NCBI GenBank assembly: GCA_028697515.1
Contig: JAQVEY010000037.1
Coordinates: 1-8,717 of the forward strand
From: Bacteroidales bacterium
Lineage (GTDB): Bacteria; Bacteroidota; Bacteroidia; Bacteroidales; ML635J-15
Length of the DNA stretch: 8,717 nucleotides
Direction of reading: 5' to 3'
Made by a program: the position numbers and the translations under genes. The notes under the pieces are model-generated. The model did no database searches. It had not been told where the DNA came from and was given only the letters and a program-made list of their open reading frames with translations. Shown here in pieces: positions 1 through 7,468 of this stretch (its first letter is position 1; each line of letters opens with the position of its first letter).

Positions 1-711
1 AATGTCTTTTCGGTGAGATGCCAACCACCCGATACGCATACCTGCAAGTCCAAATGATTTTGCCATTCCCCAAAGACTTACAGAATTTTCATACATATCA
101 CAAATCGAAGGAATTTGTTTTTTCTGATCATGAATCAATTGATGATACATTTCATCTGAAAATATCAGAATATTTCTTTTTCTTGCTAAAGAAATAATTT
201 GGTTTAATTCAACTAATGAAGGCAAGAAACCAGTTGGATTGTGAGGAAAATTCAGAATAATTAATTTTGTTTTTTTAGAAATTATTGATTCCAGTTCGTC
301 AACTTGATAATGCTGATTTTTATCAAACTGCCACCATCTAATTTTTGCTCCAAGACTTTGTGCAACCTGATACAAAGACTGATATGCAGGAGACATACAA
401 ATGACTTCATCGTTCGGTTCTAAAAGTACATTCATCAATATAAAATTAGCCTCACCCGGCGACATAACCAATACCTTATCTGCTTTAATTGTGCTATATT
501 GATTTGCTATTGACTGTCTTAGAAACTCTGAACCTGCGGAATCGGTATATCCAAATTTTAAATTATTCCACAAATCCAACTCAGACTTAGTTGCACATGA
601 AAGTATATATTCCAGACTATAGCCATCACAATCTGAACTTGAAATCAAATATTTTGTATTGAATTCATATTTTGCAAAGTATCGCTCGAGTTTAAAATCA
701 TCAATAATCAT
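1..711 (-). CDS. PLP-dependent class I/II aminotransferase, 3'-truncated by the window edge
   Basis: Seen: 237 codons are open from an ATG at 711 to the window edge, so the C-terminal third or so is missing. Fold-type-I aminotransferase landmarks occur in order: NFPHNPTG (residues 154-161, with N158 expected to contact the cofactor), SDEMY (185-189, with D186 expected to face the pyridine nitrogen), and GMAKSFGLAGMRIGW (215-229), where K218 is the expected Schiff-base lysine. The N-terminus (residues 7-30, with FAKYEF and SSSDCDG) resembles the short aminotransferases related to capreomycidine synthase; that resemblance is recalled, not searched. The ATG follows the stop of the upstream PLP enzyme by 6 nt, which indicates co-transcription and perhaps translational coupling. 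Inferred role: transamination or another PLP reaction on an amino acid related to the partner's product. The substrate cannot be told. The family is certain, the exact reaction is not. Confidence 0.9.
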   Translation of the reverse strand, partial: MIIDDFKLERYFAKYEFNTKYLISSSDCDGYSLEYILSCATKSELDLWNNLKFGYTDSAGSEFLRQSIANQYSTIKADKVLVMSPGEANFILMNVLLEPNDEVICMSPAYQSLYQVAQSLGAKIRWWQFDKNQHYQVDELESIISKKTKLIILNFPHNPTGFLPSLVELNQIISLARKRNILIFSDEMYHQLIHDQKKQIPSICDMYENSVSLWGMAKSFGLAGMRIGWLASHRKDI

Positions 712-717
712 AAGATA

Positions 718-1902
718 TCAAATTTTATTTAAAGCATTTTCCAAATCTACTATCAGATCATCAGCATTTTCAAGACCTACCGAAATTCGTATATCATTTA
801 TTGAAATACCCATGTTTTCAAATTGTTTTGCATTCAACTCCTTAATATAAGCGATAGCAGGTGCATAGACCATACTTTCAAAACCACCCCAACTGACTCC
901 TTTATGAAATAGTTGAAGGCAATTAAAGAATGTTTTCACTTTTTCAATATCTTCAGTTTTTAACTGGAATGACATTAAACTACTATATCCTGTCATTTGT
1001 CTTTTTCCCAATTCGTACTGCGGAAAGCTTTTAAGTCCAGGGAATCTAACAAATTTAATTTTTGGATGATTTTCAAGGAATTTAGCAATTTTAAAAGCAT
1101 TGGCCTGATGCCTTTCCATTCGTATTACTAAAGTCCTTAAGCTACGTAAAAGCAACCATGCTTCAATTGGTGCAATCTTAGCCCCTAACCATGCATATTC
1201 ACGCTTAAAAATTGAGTCTATTATCTCAGCTTTGCCCATTAAAACTCCAGCTACAATATCACTGTGCCCTCCTAAATATTTTGAACATGAGTGAATTTCA
1301 ATATCTATTCCCATTAATAATGGTTTTTGGTAGAGTGGTGTCGCCCATGTGTTATCGATAATAGTTTTTATTTCTTTTGATTTTGCAAGTTTTGAAACGG
1401 CTTCTATATCTTGCAAGCTAAATACAGCTGTTGAAGGGCTTTCAAGATAAATCAATCTTGTATTTGGTTTTATTGCTTTTTTAAAATCATCAATCGAATC
1501 TCCCTGAACAAAAGTTGTATCAATATTATATTTAGGTTTTAAATAGTTTGTCAAAAAATTATTTGATGGGCCATACAGATTCTTAAGAGAGATTACATGA
1601 TCTCCACTATTAACGCAATACAAGATAGCAGCAGAAATTGCAGCCATACCTGAAGGAAAAAGTTGAGCTTTTTCAGCTCCGGAAAGTGTTGCCAACTTTT
1701 CTTCAACAATACTAACAGTCGGATTCTTTCCTCGTGAATAAATAAAGCTCTTATCTGGTTGATCAAAAGCCCTATCCACGGCATCCCAATCTTCAAAAGT
1801 AAATAAGGAATTTTGAAATATTGGAGGGACAACAGCACCTTCATATTTCTTACAACTGTCATGTGTCAATTGAGTTTCAATTTTCTTAGCTTTTAATACC
1901 AT
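718..1902 (-). CDS. Cys/Met metabolism PLP-dependent enzyme, cystathionine beta-lyase (MetC)-like
   Basis: The protein is 394 residues, the usual length for this family of soluble tetrameric enzymes. Seen: YSRGKNPT (55-62), the Y-x-R pair that binds cofactor phosphate from a neighbouring subunit; PSGMAA (83-88); Y110 in NLYGPS; D183 in IIDN; K208 in HSCSKYLGGHSD as the PLP lysine; SWGGFES (337-343); and R372 in IRISVGLE, the expected substrate-carboxylate arginine. The SWGG tryptophan (W338), the tyrosine in YGPS and Y236 line up with residues typical of E. coli cystathionine beta-lyase, whereas methionine gamma-lyases usually have YGC. Beta-lyase (cystathionine to homocysteine, pyruvate and ammonia) is therefore the best guess, but cystathionine gamma-synthase or another C-S enzyme is not excluded. 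It precedes an aminotransferase by 6 nt and follows the ABC permease after 71 nt. No Shine-Dalgarno sequence is visible. Confidence 0.93.
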   Translation of the reverse strand: MVLKAKKIETQLTHDSCKKYEGAVVPPIFQNSLFTFEDWDAVDRAFDQPDKSFIYSRGKNPTVSIVEEKLATLSGAEKAQLFPSGMAAISAAILYCVNSGDHVISLKNLYGPSNNFLTNYLKPKYNIDTTFVQGDSIDDFKKAIKPNTRLIYLESPSTAVFSLQDIEAVSKLAKSKEIKTIIDNTWATPLYQKPLLMGIDIEIHSCSKYLGGHSDIVAGVLMGKAEIIDSIFKREYAWLGAKIAPIEAWLLLRSLRTLVIRMERHQANAFKIAKFLENHPKIKFVRFPGLKSFPQYELGKRQMTGYSSLMSFQLKTEDIEKVKTFFNCLQLFHKGVSWGGFESMVYAPAIAYIKELNAKQFENMGISINDIRISVGLENADDLIVDLENALNKI

Positions 1903-1962
1903 AACTTTTAAAAGTAAAACATGAATATTTAGAACGAAAATATAAAATAATTGCCAATCAAA

Positions 1963-1978
1963 CTTAATTTAAATTAAG
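1963..1978. repeat. 16-bp perfect palindrome at the end of the ABC permease gene
   Basis: CTTAATTTAAATTAAG is its own reverse complement. It spans the permease stop codon (1974-1976) and lies 61-76 nt upstream of the start of the Cys/Met PLP enzyme. With a 4-nt loop it could form only a 6-bp, nearly all-A/T stem without a following U-tract, so it is a poor terminator. It could be a protein-binding site or chance in AT-rich DNA. Confidence 0.35.
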
Positions 1979-2738
1979 CCTCCCATTTACGGAAAGAAAT
2001 AATTGATATAACAACACATAAACTCATGAAGACAATACTTCCAATAATTGGAATAAAAGACAACTCTTCTCCTTGCATAATATTATTACATTGTGCTATC
2101 AATCCTGAAGGCAGATATTCTGAGACACTTTCTATCTGTGACGTCAGGCTAATTAACAAATATGCTACAAATGACAAAATTCCTGCAACAATTTGGGACT
2201 TAAAAATAGAACTAAAAAGAACAACGACAAATAATGTTGAGCAAACACTAAAAAGAATAAACAGATTCTGTAACAAAAAATCTTGTATGATAAAACCTTC
2301 AAAAAATAAATAAGTGTAAAAAGATGACACAATAAAAGACACCAATATCGCAATTATAGCAACAAAAAATACAGATATATATTTACTTATTATAATTGCC
2401 GACCTTTTAACTGGTTTAACTAAGAGAAAAACAAGAATTCCGTTTTCTTTTTCTCTCGCAACTACTCCCATATAAGTTATTATAAGCACAAAACTTATTA
2501 TTTGAGTCATATTTTTTATATACTGCATTACAGCATCTGTCCATGTAGGTGGAGGCACTTCAATTTTAATATTTTGAGATTCACTAACTGAAGATATTAT
2601 ATCGGGCATAAACATCGCAGTAATTGGTGATAGCAAACCGAAAATAAAAAAAACAACTAAAACTACAATAAGTTTCCGGGATCGAAATTGTTCGGCAATT
2701 TCATTTTTTAATAACACAAATAATATATTTCTATTCAT
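1974..2738 (-). CDS. ABC-2 type transporter permease (NosY-like)
   Basis: This 254-residue integral membrane protein is very probably the membrane half of the exporter whose ATPase is encoded just upstream. Six hydrophobic segments are visible, at about residues 24-43, 78-94, 119-146, 155-178, 183-200 and 227-248, with a polar loop (44-76) between the first two. After the second segment comes REKENGILVFLLVKPVKR (95-112), the family's conserved cytoplasmic stretch with an acidic/glycine part followed by a Pro-Val-Lys/Arg end. The ATG at 2738 overlaps the end of the ATPase gene by 8 nt (GAT GAA TAG read against ATG AAT), which fixes the start and suggests translational coupling. The substrate is not predictable; NosY-like and drug- or bacteriocin-resistance ABC-2 permeases share this shape. 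The stop codon lies within a 16-bp palindrome. Confidence 0.9.
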   Translation of the reverse strand: MNRNILFVLLKNEIAEQFRSRKLIVVLVVFFIFGLLSPITAMFMPDIISSVSESQNIKIEVPPPTWTDAVMQYIKNMTQIISFVLIITYMGVVAREKENGILVFLLVKPVKRSAIIISKYISVFFVAIIAILVSFIVSSFYTYLFFEGFIIQDFLLQNLFILFSVCSTLFVVVLFSSIFKSQIVAGILSFVAYLLISLTSQIESVSEYLPSGLIAQCNNIMQGEELSFIPIIGSIVFMSLCVVISIISFRKWEA

Positions 2739-3666
2739 CCTTTGCCCCTCCTATCAATTTCACAAAAACATCTTCGAGACTTGCAGATTTAACTTCAAAT
2801 CTTTCTATATCAATTCCAGAGGATGTAATAAAGTTAAGTAAATCAGTTTTAGCATTTTTCATTTCAATTGGAAGCAAAACAACACAATTCTTGTCCGAAT
2901 TTAATACTTCAACAGATTTTATACCCTGGAATAAATCCTCGATTTTAAAATTTTGCTCATTTCTAGCAAAAGTAATTTCAATGATTTTATCTGAATATTT
3001 GTTTTTAAGAACATCTGTCTTTTCATAAGCAACGAGTTCTCCTTTATTTAAAATAGCTACACTGTCACAAATTCTTTCTACATCATTCAAAATATGAGTT
3101 GACATAAAAACTGTACATTTTTCACGTAAAGAATGTATAAACTCCAAGACTTCCTTTCGTCCAATTGGGTCGAGAGCAGAAGTAGGTTCATCTAAAAAAA
3201 GCACTTCGGGATTTCCCATCAAAGCCTGTGCGATTCCAAGTCTTTGCACCATACCACCTGAGAACTGAGATATTTTTTTATTTGCAGATTTTCTTAAACC
3301 TGACATATCAAGCATTTCAAAAGCTCTGTATTCTCTCTCTTTTTTTGATAGTCCAAAAATTTCTCCAACAAACATCAGTAAGTTCTGAGCAGTCATACCT
3401 CCGTACATTTTATTTTCCTGACCGAGATAACCGATTTTACTTTTTAATCCTACATTATTAATAGTATTCTGTATCCCACTTATATAAAACTCTCCTGAGG
3501 TTTGTCTTATCAAGCCTGTCAATATTTTAACAGTAGTCGTTTTTCCTGCACCATTAGGCCCTAAAAAACCGAAAATAGAATTTTTGGGAACTTCAATATT
3601 TAAATTATTTAATGCAGGAACATCGCTTTTACCATATATTTTGGTAAGATTAACGCACTTTATCAT
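2731..3666 (-). CDS. ABC transporter ATP-binding protein (DrrA/NatA/CcmA-type exporter ATPase)
   Basis: This 311-residue protein contains a complete nucleotide-binding domain: Walker A GPNGAGKT (36-43), Q-loop Q83, signature SGGMVQR (136-142), Walker B VLFLDEP (155-161), D-loop SALD (163-166) and H-loop histidine H191. No catalytic residue is missing, so it should hydrolyse ATP. Residues from about 215 to 305 form the C-terminal extension common in this exporter subfamily, ending with the recurring SLEDVFVKL motif. It should act at the inner face of the cytoplasmic membrane with the ABC-2 permease that overlaps its 3' end by 8 nt. Its own ATG at 3666 overlaps the preceding small membrane-protein gene by 17 nt. 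Nested overlaps on both sides support one polycistronic unit. The substrate is unknown. Confidence 0.95.
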   Translation of the reverse strand: MIKCVNLTKIYGKSDVPALNNLNIEVPKNSIFGFLGPNGAGKTTTVKILTGLIRQTSGEFYISGIQNTINNVGLKSKIGYLGQENKMYGGMTAQNLLMFVGEIFGLSKKEREYRAFEMLDMSGLRKSANKKISQFSGGMVQRLGIAQALMGNPEVLFLDEPTSALDPIGRKEVLEFIHSLREKCTVFMSTHILNDVERICDSVAILNKGELVAYEKTDVLKNKYSDKIIEITFARNEQNFKIEDLFQGIKSVEVLNSDKNCVVLLPIEMKNAKTDLLNFITSSGIDIERFEVKSASLEDVFVKLIGGAKDE

Positions 3667-3865
3667 TATCGTCCCCTCTTCCTAAAGTTAAATATATTAC
3701 CGGACCTATAAATTGTATAAATAGTATAAGTAGTATCCAAATTTTTTTATCAAAATATTTAATATTATTTCGTTTAGATATATCTGAAATACACCAAATA
3801 ATTAATATAACATTTAACAATACTAAAGGTGTAATTGCAGCATAAAATTTCCAATCATAACTCAT
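3650..3865 (-). CDS. Small two-helix membrane protein, PLDc_N (phospholipase D-nuclease N-terminal) type
   Basis: This 71-residue protein has two hydrophobic segments (about residues 9-28 and 43-60). The second reads W-I-L-L-I-L-F-I-Q-F-I-G-P-V-I-Y-L and is followed by GRGDD. The pattern of aromatic start, isoleucine-glycine-proline, then tyrosine and a Gly-Arg end is characteristic of the PLDc_N membrane domain (family knowledge). No phospholipase catalytic domain follows, so this is a stand-alone membrane unit with no predicted enzymatic activity. Its position between the histidine kinase (10 nt upstream) and the ABC ATPase (17-nt overlap) is telling: stand-alone PLDc_N proteins are often found beside exporter ABC genes in other bacteria, which suggests an accessory subunit or membrane modulator (inference). 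The start is the ATG at 3865; no Shine-Dalgarno sequence is seen. Confidence 0.8.
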   Translation of the reverse strand: MSYDWKFYAAITPLVLLNVILIIWCISDISKRNNIKYFDKKIWILLILFIQFIGPVIYLTLGRGDDNDKVR

Positions 3866-3875
3866 AGAAGTAAAA

Positions 3876-6002
3876 TTAATCAGACATAACTTTATTTATT
3901 ACCTCATATAGTTCACTCCTTTTAATAGGCTTTGCAATGTAATCAGAACAGCCAAACTCGATACATTTTTCACGATCATCGTAACCTGCATAAGCTGTTT
4001 GAGCGATTATTTTTGTTTTAATCCCTCTTTTTCTTATCTCCTCTAAACAATCATAACCTGACTTAAGAGGCATGTTCATATCCAGCAAAATTAGATCAGG
4101 AGTACTTTCTTCCAACATTTTTAATAAGACTTCCCCATTCTCAGCATGTATAATCTCTAGATTATGACCTTTCAGCAATGCATTCAAATAAAAGAATGAA
4201 TTTTTATCATCCTCCGCAATAATAACCCTTTTGTTCATAACATTCAATTTTATGTTTTCTGTTTTAATATCTTTTTTCTTCTTTTCGAAATCAGTATGAT
4301 AAGGTACTGTGAAATAAAATTTACTACCAACACCAAGTTTTGAATCAACCCATATTTTACCCCCTAGCAAATCAACTATTCCTTTGCAAATACTTAAACC
4401 TATTCCTGCTCCATATTGATGATATGCATTCTCTTCCACTTGTCTAAATCTTTCAAAAATCAAATCATACATTTTTTCATCGATTCCTATTCCTGTATCA
4501 CTGACATAGAACTCGAGCGATTGTATTCCATTAATTAAATTCGAAGTTACGCCAAATTCAACTTTACCTTTCTCTGTATATTTTATTGCATTTGTAATAA
4601 GATTATCTAATACTTGCTGTATGCGATTTGGATCTGACTCAAACTCAAAGTTGTGTAAAAATTCTGGAAAATCCATTTGCAAAGTCAAATCAGGTTTATT
4701 CTTTAACTCAATGCTATTTTTAAAGCTCTCATATGTATTAAGCATTATCTCATTAAGATAACAAACAGACTTATATATTCTAAACTGCTTTGTTTCAAGC
4801 TTAGAAATATCTAAAATATCATTAATTATCTCAATTAGTTTATTCCCTGAATTTTTAACTATGTCGAAATATTCTTTTCTTTGTTGATCGCTTAGTTTCT
4901 TATCTGACAACAATTCCGAAAAGCCAACAACAGTATTTAATGGTGTTCGAATCTCATGACTCATGTTTGAAAGAAAAACAGATTTCAACCTATCACTTTC
5001 CTCTGCTCTACGCTTCGCTTCGAGTAATTTTTCTTCTGACAATTTTTTATCTGTAATATCTTGTCCAATAGAAGCAATTCCAGTTATCGTACCTGTTTCA
5101 TCTTTCAACAAAACATTGCTCCAGAAAACACTTATAGTATTTCCATCTTTCTTTAATATTTCCCCCTCGTAATGGTTAGATACACTGTGATTGCTAATAG
5201 ATTTTCTTATTTCTGCCCTATTTTCTTTTAACACAAAAGTATCAATCCAACTTTTGCCCGCAATCTCATAATATCTGTATCCTGTCAGTTTTAAAAAATA
5301 TTCATTACAAAATACCAAATTCCCATCATTATCAACAATTATTGACAAAAGATTAACATTGGTAAGCAATTCCGTAAATCTTCTTTCAGATTCAACAAGT
5401 CTTTCATTTGCTCTTTTATTGTGATAGTTTTTCTCCTGTGTTACCATAAACCAACCAATGAGAATTGTACTTGGAATATATATAAAAAGCAAAGGAATTG
5501 CAATATTTTCGATTGTACTTAATATCTTATCAACCGGTAAAAGCAATGTGCAAGCAAGCATCACAATGTGAACAATTAGCCCCAATAATGTTAATTCTTT
5601 CAGAAATTTTTTGTCTCTCCAAGCTGGTCTAAAATATCGCCACATTATACCTATTAGTCCAGCTGTCAGAATAACAGCTATACCCATATACATTCCATCC
5701 CCACCCAAATATACACGATAACAGACAGCAAATATCATTGCAATTAAGGTTGGAATCTCCCCGAAAAACAAACCGGAAACCGACAAGACTACAGATCTAA
5801 CATCAAAAACAATTCCCGGTAACAAAACTCCCGGAGTTAACATTAAAATTAATGTGATTGCACCAATGGCAAGTCCTATAAAAATTTTCTTTAATAAAAC
5901 ATTTTTCTTTCTTGAATTTAGCCAAAAATAATCATATAGCAAAGCAAAAGCTAATAGGATTGCTACATTTTGCACCAAAGATATGGCTATATTCCAATTC
6001 AA
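3876..6002 (-). CDS. Hybrid sensor histidine kinase: LytS-type 5TM sensor, PAS, HisKA, HATPase, receiver
   Basis: 708 residues. Order seen: a multi-helix membrane region (about 5-187) with the DxR (67-69) and YLGGDG (98-103) features of the 5TMR-LYT sensor; a PAS domain (about 203-318) ending in a PAC-like GIASIGQDITDKK; HisKA with SHEIRTPLN (348-356) and phosphoacceptor H349; the ATPase with N-box N467/N471, DTGIGI (502-507), FERFRQ (516-521) and GAGIGLSI (531-538); and a receiver (about 590-707) with acidic E597/D598/D599, phosphoacceptor D641, T669 and K691. All catalytic residues are present. No DNA-binding domain follows, so phosphate presumably passes to a separate protein. LytS-family sensors respond to cell-wall state or small molecules such as pyruvate; the signal here is unknown. 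The start appears to be TTG at 6002, because an in-frame TAG lies two codons upstream and the sensor's first helix begins at once. It is first in the block with PLDc_N and ABC genes. Confidence 0.93.
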   Translation of the reverse strand: MNWNIAISLVQNVAILLAFALLYDYFWLNSRKKNVLLKKIFIGLAIGAITLILMLTPGVLLPGIVFDVRSVVLSVSGLFFGEIPTLIAMIFAVCYRVYLGGDGMYMGIAVILTAGLIGIMWRYFRPAWRDKKFLKELTLLGLIVHIVMLACTLLLPVDKILSTIENIAIPLLFIYIPSTILIGWFMVTQEKNYHNKRANERLVESERRFTELLTNVNLLSIIVDNDGNLVFCNEYFLKLTGYRYYEIAGKSWIDTFVLKENRAEIRKSISNHSVSNHYEGEILKKDGNTISVFWSNVLLKDETGTITGIASIGQDITDKKLSEEKLLEAKRRAEESDRLKSVFLSNMSHEIRTPLNTVVGFSELLSDKKLSDQQRKEYFDIVKNSGNKLIEIINDILDISKLETKQFRIYKSVCYLNEIMLNTYESFKNSIELKNKPDLTLQMDFPEFLHNFEFESDPNRIQQVLDNLITNAIKYTEKGKVEFGVTSNLINGIQSLEFYVSDTGIGIDEKMYDLIFERFRQVEENAYHQYGAGIGLSICKGIVDLLGGKIWVDSKLGVGSKFYFTVPYHTDFEKKKKDIKTENIKLNVMNKRVIIAEDDKNSFFYLNALLKGHNLEIIHAENGEVLLKMLEESTPDLILLDMNMPLKSGYDCLEEIRKRGIKTKIIAQTAYAGYDDREKCIEFGCSDYIAKPIKRSELYEVINKVMSD

Positions 6003-6146
6003 TTTCTAAATGTTTTGCTTAATACTATTAATTTAATACAACTCTCGCATTAAAAAGTATAAAACTAAATATAATTATTGAAAACCACAAATTAATTTTG
6101 TAGGTATTTTTATATAAAGATATCTAATAATTATAAAAAATACTAA

Positions 6147-6578
6147 TTAGCTCTTTTTAAACACAAATATATTAACATAATATGGGAGGTCTGACTCAAG
6201 AAACACAACAAATTTTCCTTTTTTATTAAGATCATTTTGAAATTTGTACAATGCCTGTTTAATATTGTTTTCCATTATAAACTCAAAATCAACAGGTAAT
6301 AAAAATTCGTTTTCATCAACATAATTTACTTCATAACTACAATAAATACAACCATCTACTTGTACTAAAACTATATAATAAGTGTTATATTCTAAATTCA
6401 ACAATGGTGTTACTAATGGTTCCCCTGTTAATATAGATGCTGAAGATTCGTCAACTAATGAATATCCTCTATCAAGATAGCTCTGTTTAGTTTGTTGAAT
6501 TAGACTTATAAATTGTTCTGTTTGCGAAAATGCTGCAGTATTAATGCTAATCAGTAATAATATTAACAAATTTTTCAT
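6147..6578 (-). CDS. Putative secreted protein of unknown function with a CxxC motif
   Basis: I do not recognise this 143-residue protein. Seen: a short basic start and a hydrophobic stretch (residues 3-17), then A-F-S-Q-T. That is a typical type I signal peptide with likely cleavage after S18 or nearby, predicting export to the periplasm or beyond. There is no lipobox cysteine. The mature part holds GCIYCSYEV (76-84), a C77-x-x-C80 pair that could form a disulfide, bind metal or be redox-active. It sits after a beta-rich stretch (TYYIVLVQV), but there is no obvious thioredoxin fold signature. The C-terminus is basic and aromatic (YYVNIFVFKKS). It lies 32 nt after the RNA methyltransferase on the same strand and may share its transcript, though the two show no evident functional link. 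Confidence 0.75.
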   Translation of the reverse strand: MKNLLILLLISINTAAFSQTEQFISLIQQTKQSYLDRGYSLVDESSASILTGEPLVTPLLNLEYNTYYIVLVQVDGCIYCSYEVNYVDENEFLLPVDFEFIMENNIKQALYKFQNDLNKKGKFVVFLESDLPYYVNIFVFKKS

Positions 6579-6610
6579 AATCTAAATTTTATTTTCTTAG
6601 TTAACAATAA

Positions 6611-7417
6611 TTAAACCAAAAAATCCCGCTGTCTCATAGCTTCAAAAACAATAATTGCAACAGAAACCGATACATTTAAAGAATCTATTTCTCCTGACAT
6701 TGGTATTTTTATTCTATAATCAGCCTTGTCCACCCATTTCTTGGTCAATCCTGTTGCCTCTGTCCCAAATACCAATGCTGTTTTGCCTGTCAATTGTGTA
6801 TTGTGATAAAAATCAGATGCCTCCAATTCTGCAGCATATGATTTTATTTTATTTAATTTAAGCCATTTAAGAACAGTTTCGCTATCAGAACTAACAATAT
6901 CAATACTAAAAACACAACCAAGACTAGCTCTTACAGTATTTGGGTTATATATATCTGTTAAAGGATCGCAAATAATTATACCGCTTATTTTAGCAGCATC
7001 AGCTATTCGACAAATAGCACCAAGATTTCCGGGTTTCTCAACTGATTCCAGAACTATAAATAAAGAATTATCATTTAGTTTCAAATCGTCAAGTTTTTTA
7101 TCTTTTGTGTTAGCAATACAGATAATCCCACCCGTGGTTTCACGATAGGATATCTTTGAAAATACCTCCTGAGTAAGTTCATAAAATTGAACCTGAGCAT
7201 TTTGAATTCCAATAATTGATGTAACTTCTGATTCCATGATAATTTCTGGACAGAATAGTACTTTTTCAAAATTTACACCTGATTTTGCAGCTATACTAAT
7301 CTCTTTTATTCCTTCAACAATAGTAATATTTCTTAATCTTCGTTCCTTTGATTTAGACTGAATTGCAGAAATATCCTTAATCAAATCATTTTTAGTACTG
7401 CTAATTTTTATATTCAT
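6611..7417 (-). CDS. TrmH/SpoU-family RNA 2'-O-methyltransferase (SPOUT)
   Basis: This 268-residue SAM-dependent methyltransferase probably modifies a ribose 2'-OH in rRNA or tRNA. Seen: an N-terminal substrate-binding domain (about 1-105, with VEGIKEI at 34-40) followed by the knotted SPOUT domain. All three family motifs are intact: motif 1 ESVEKPGNLGAICR (124-137, with N131 and R137), motif 2 LVFGTEATGL (215-224), and motif 3 IPMSGEIDSLNVSVSVAI (238-255, with N248). The length matches the RlmB/TsnR-like branch that has an N-terminal RNA-binding domain. The target nucleotide cannot be assigned. The ATG at 7417 is the natural start. It is transcribed divergently from another RNA methyltransferase and followed after 32 nt by the small secreted protein. 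Confidence 0.93.
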   Translation of the reverse strand: MNIKISSTKNDLIKDISAIQSKSKERRLRNITIVEGIKEISIAAKSGVNFEKVLFCPEIIMESEVTSIIGIQNAQVQFYELTQEVFSKISYRETTGGIICIANTKDKKLDDLKLNDNSLFIVLESVEKPGNLGAICRIADAAKISGIIICDPLTDIYNPNTVRASLGCVFSIDIVSSDSETVLKWLKLNKIKSYAAELEASDFYHNTQLTGKTALVFGTEATGLTKKWVDKADYRIKIPMSGEIDSLNVSVSVAIIVFEAMRQRDFLV

Positions 7418-7438
7418 TTCCGGTAAAATTTTATTTTG

Positions 7439-7468
7439 TAAAATTAAGAGTTTCTAATATAAAACAAA
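7439..7468 (-). promoter_or_regulatory. Putative promoter for the TrmH/SpoU methyltransferase gene
   Basis: Read on the minus strand, TTTG (7468-7465) is followed after 18 nt by TAATTTTA (7446-7439), one base off the Bacteroidota -7 consensus TAnnTTTG. The start of transcription would fall near 7432, about 15 nt ahead of the ATG at 7417. It interleaves with the opposite-facing candidate promoter, so the two genes could interfere with or be regulated with each other. Weaker than the plus-strand candidate. Confidence 0.27.

Noticed and set aside
1903..1973. Possible promoter for the Cys/Met PLP enzyme (minus-strand TTTG with TATATTTT)
   Set aside because: Spacing is again about 14 nt and the -7 box is one base off. 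Read-through from the ABC block is equally likely.
2026..2313. Open frame of 95 codons on the plus strand inside the ABC permease gene
   Set aside because: It lies wholly antisense to a well-supported membrane protein, has no recognisable motif and is explained as a shadow of the real gene.
3650..3865. Reading the small membrane protein as a phospholipase or nuclease
   Set aside because: Only the N-terminal membrane domain type is present. No HKD catalytic motif exists in its 71 residues or in frame nearby.
6061..6100. Possible promoter for the histidine kinase (minus-strand TTTG with TATATTTA)
   Set aside because: The two boxes are only about 14 nt apart instead of about 19-20, and the -7 box is imperfect.
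6104..6143. Imperfect AT-only hairpin (GTATTTTT pairing with AAAAATAC) downstream of the secreted-protein gene
   Set aside because: The stem is only 8 bp, nearly all A/T, with a loop of about 24 nt. Such pairings are expected by chance in this AT-rich gap, and there is no GC core for a terminator.
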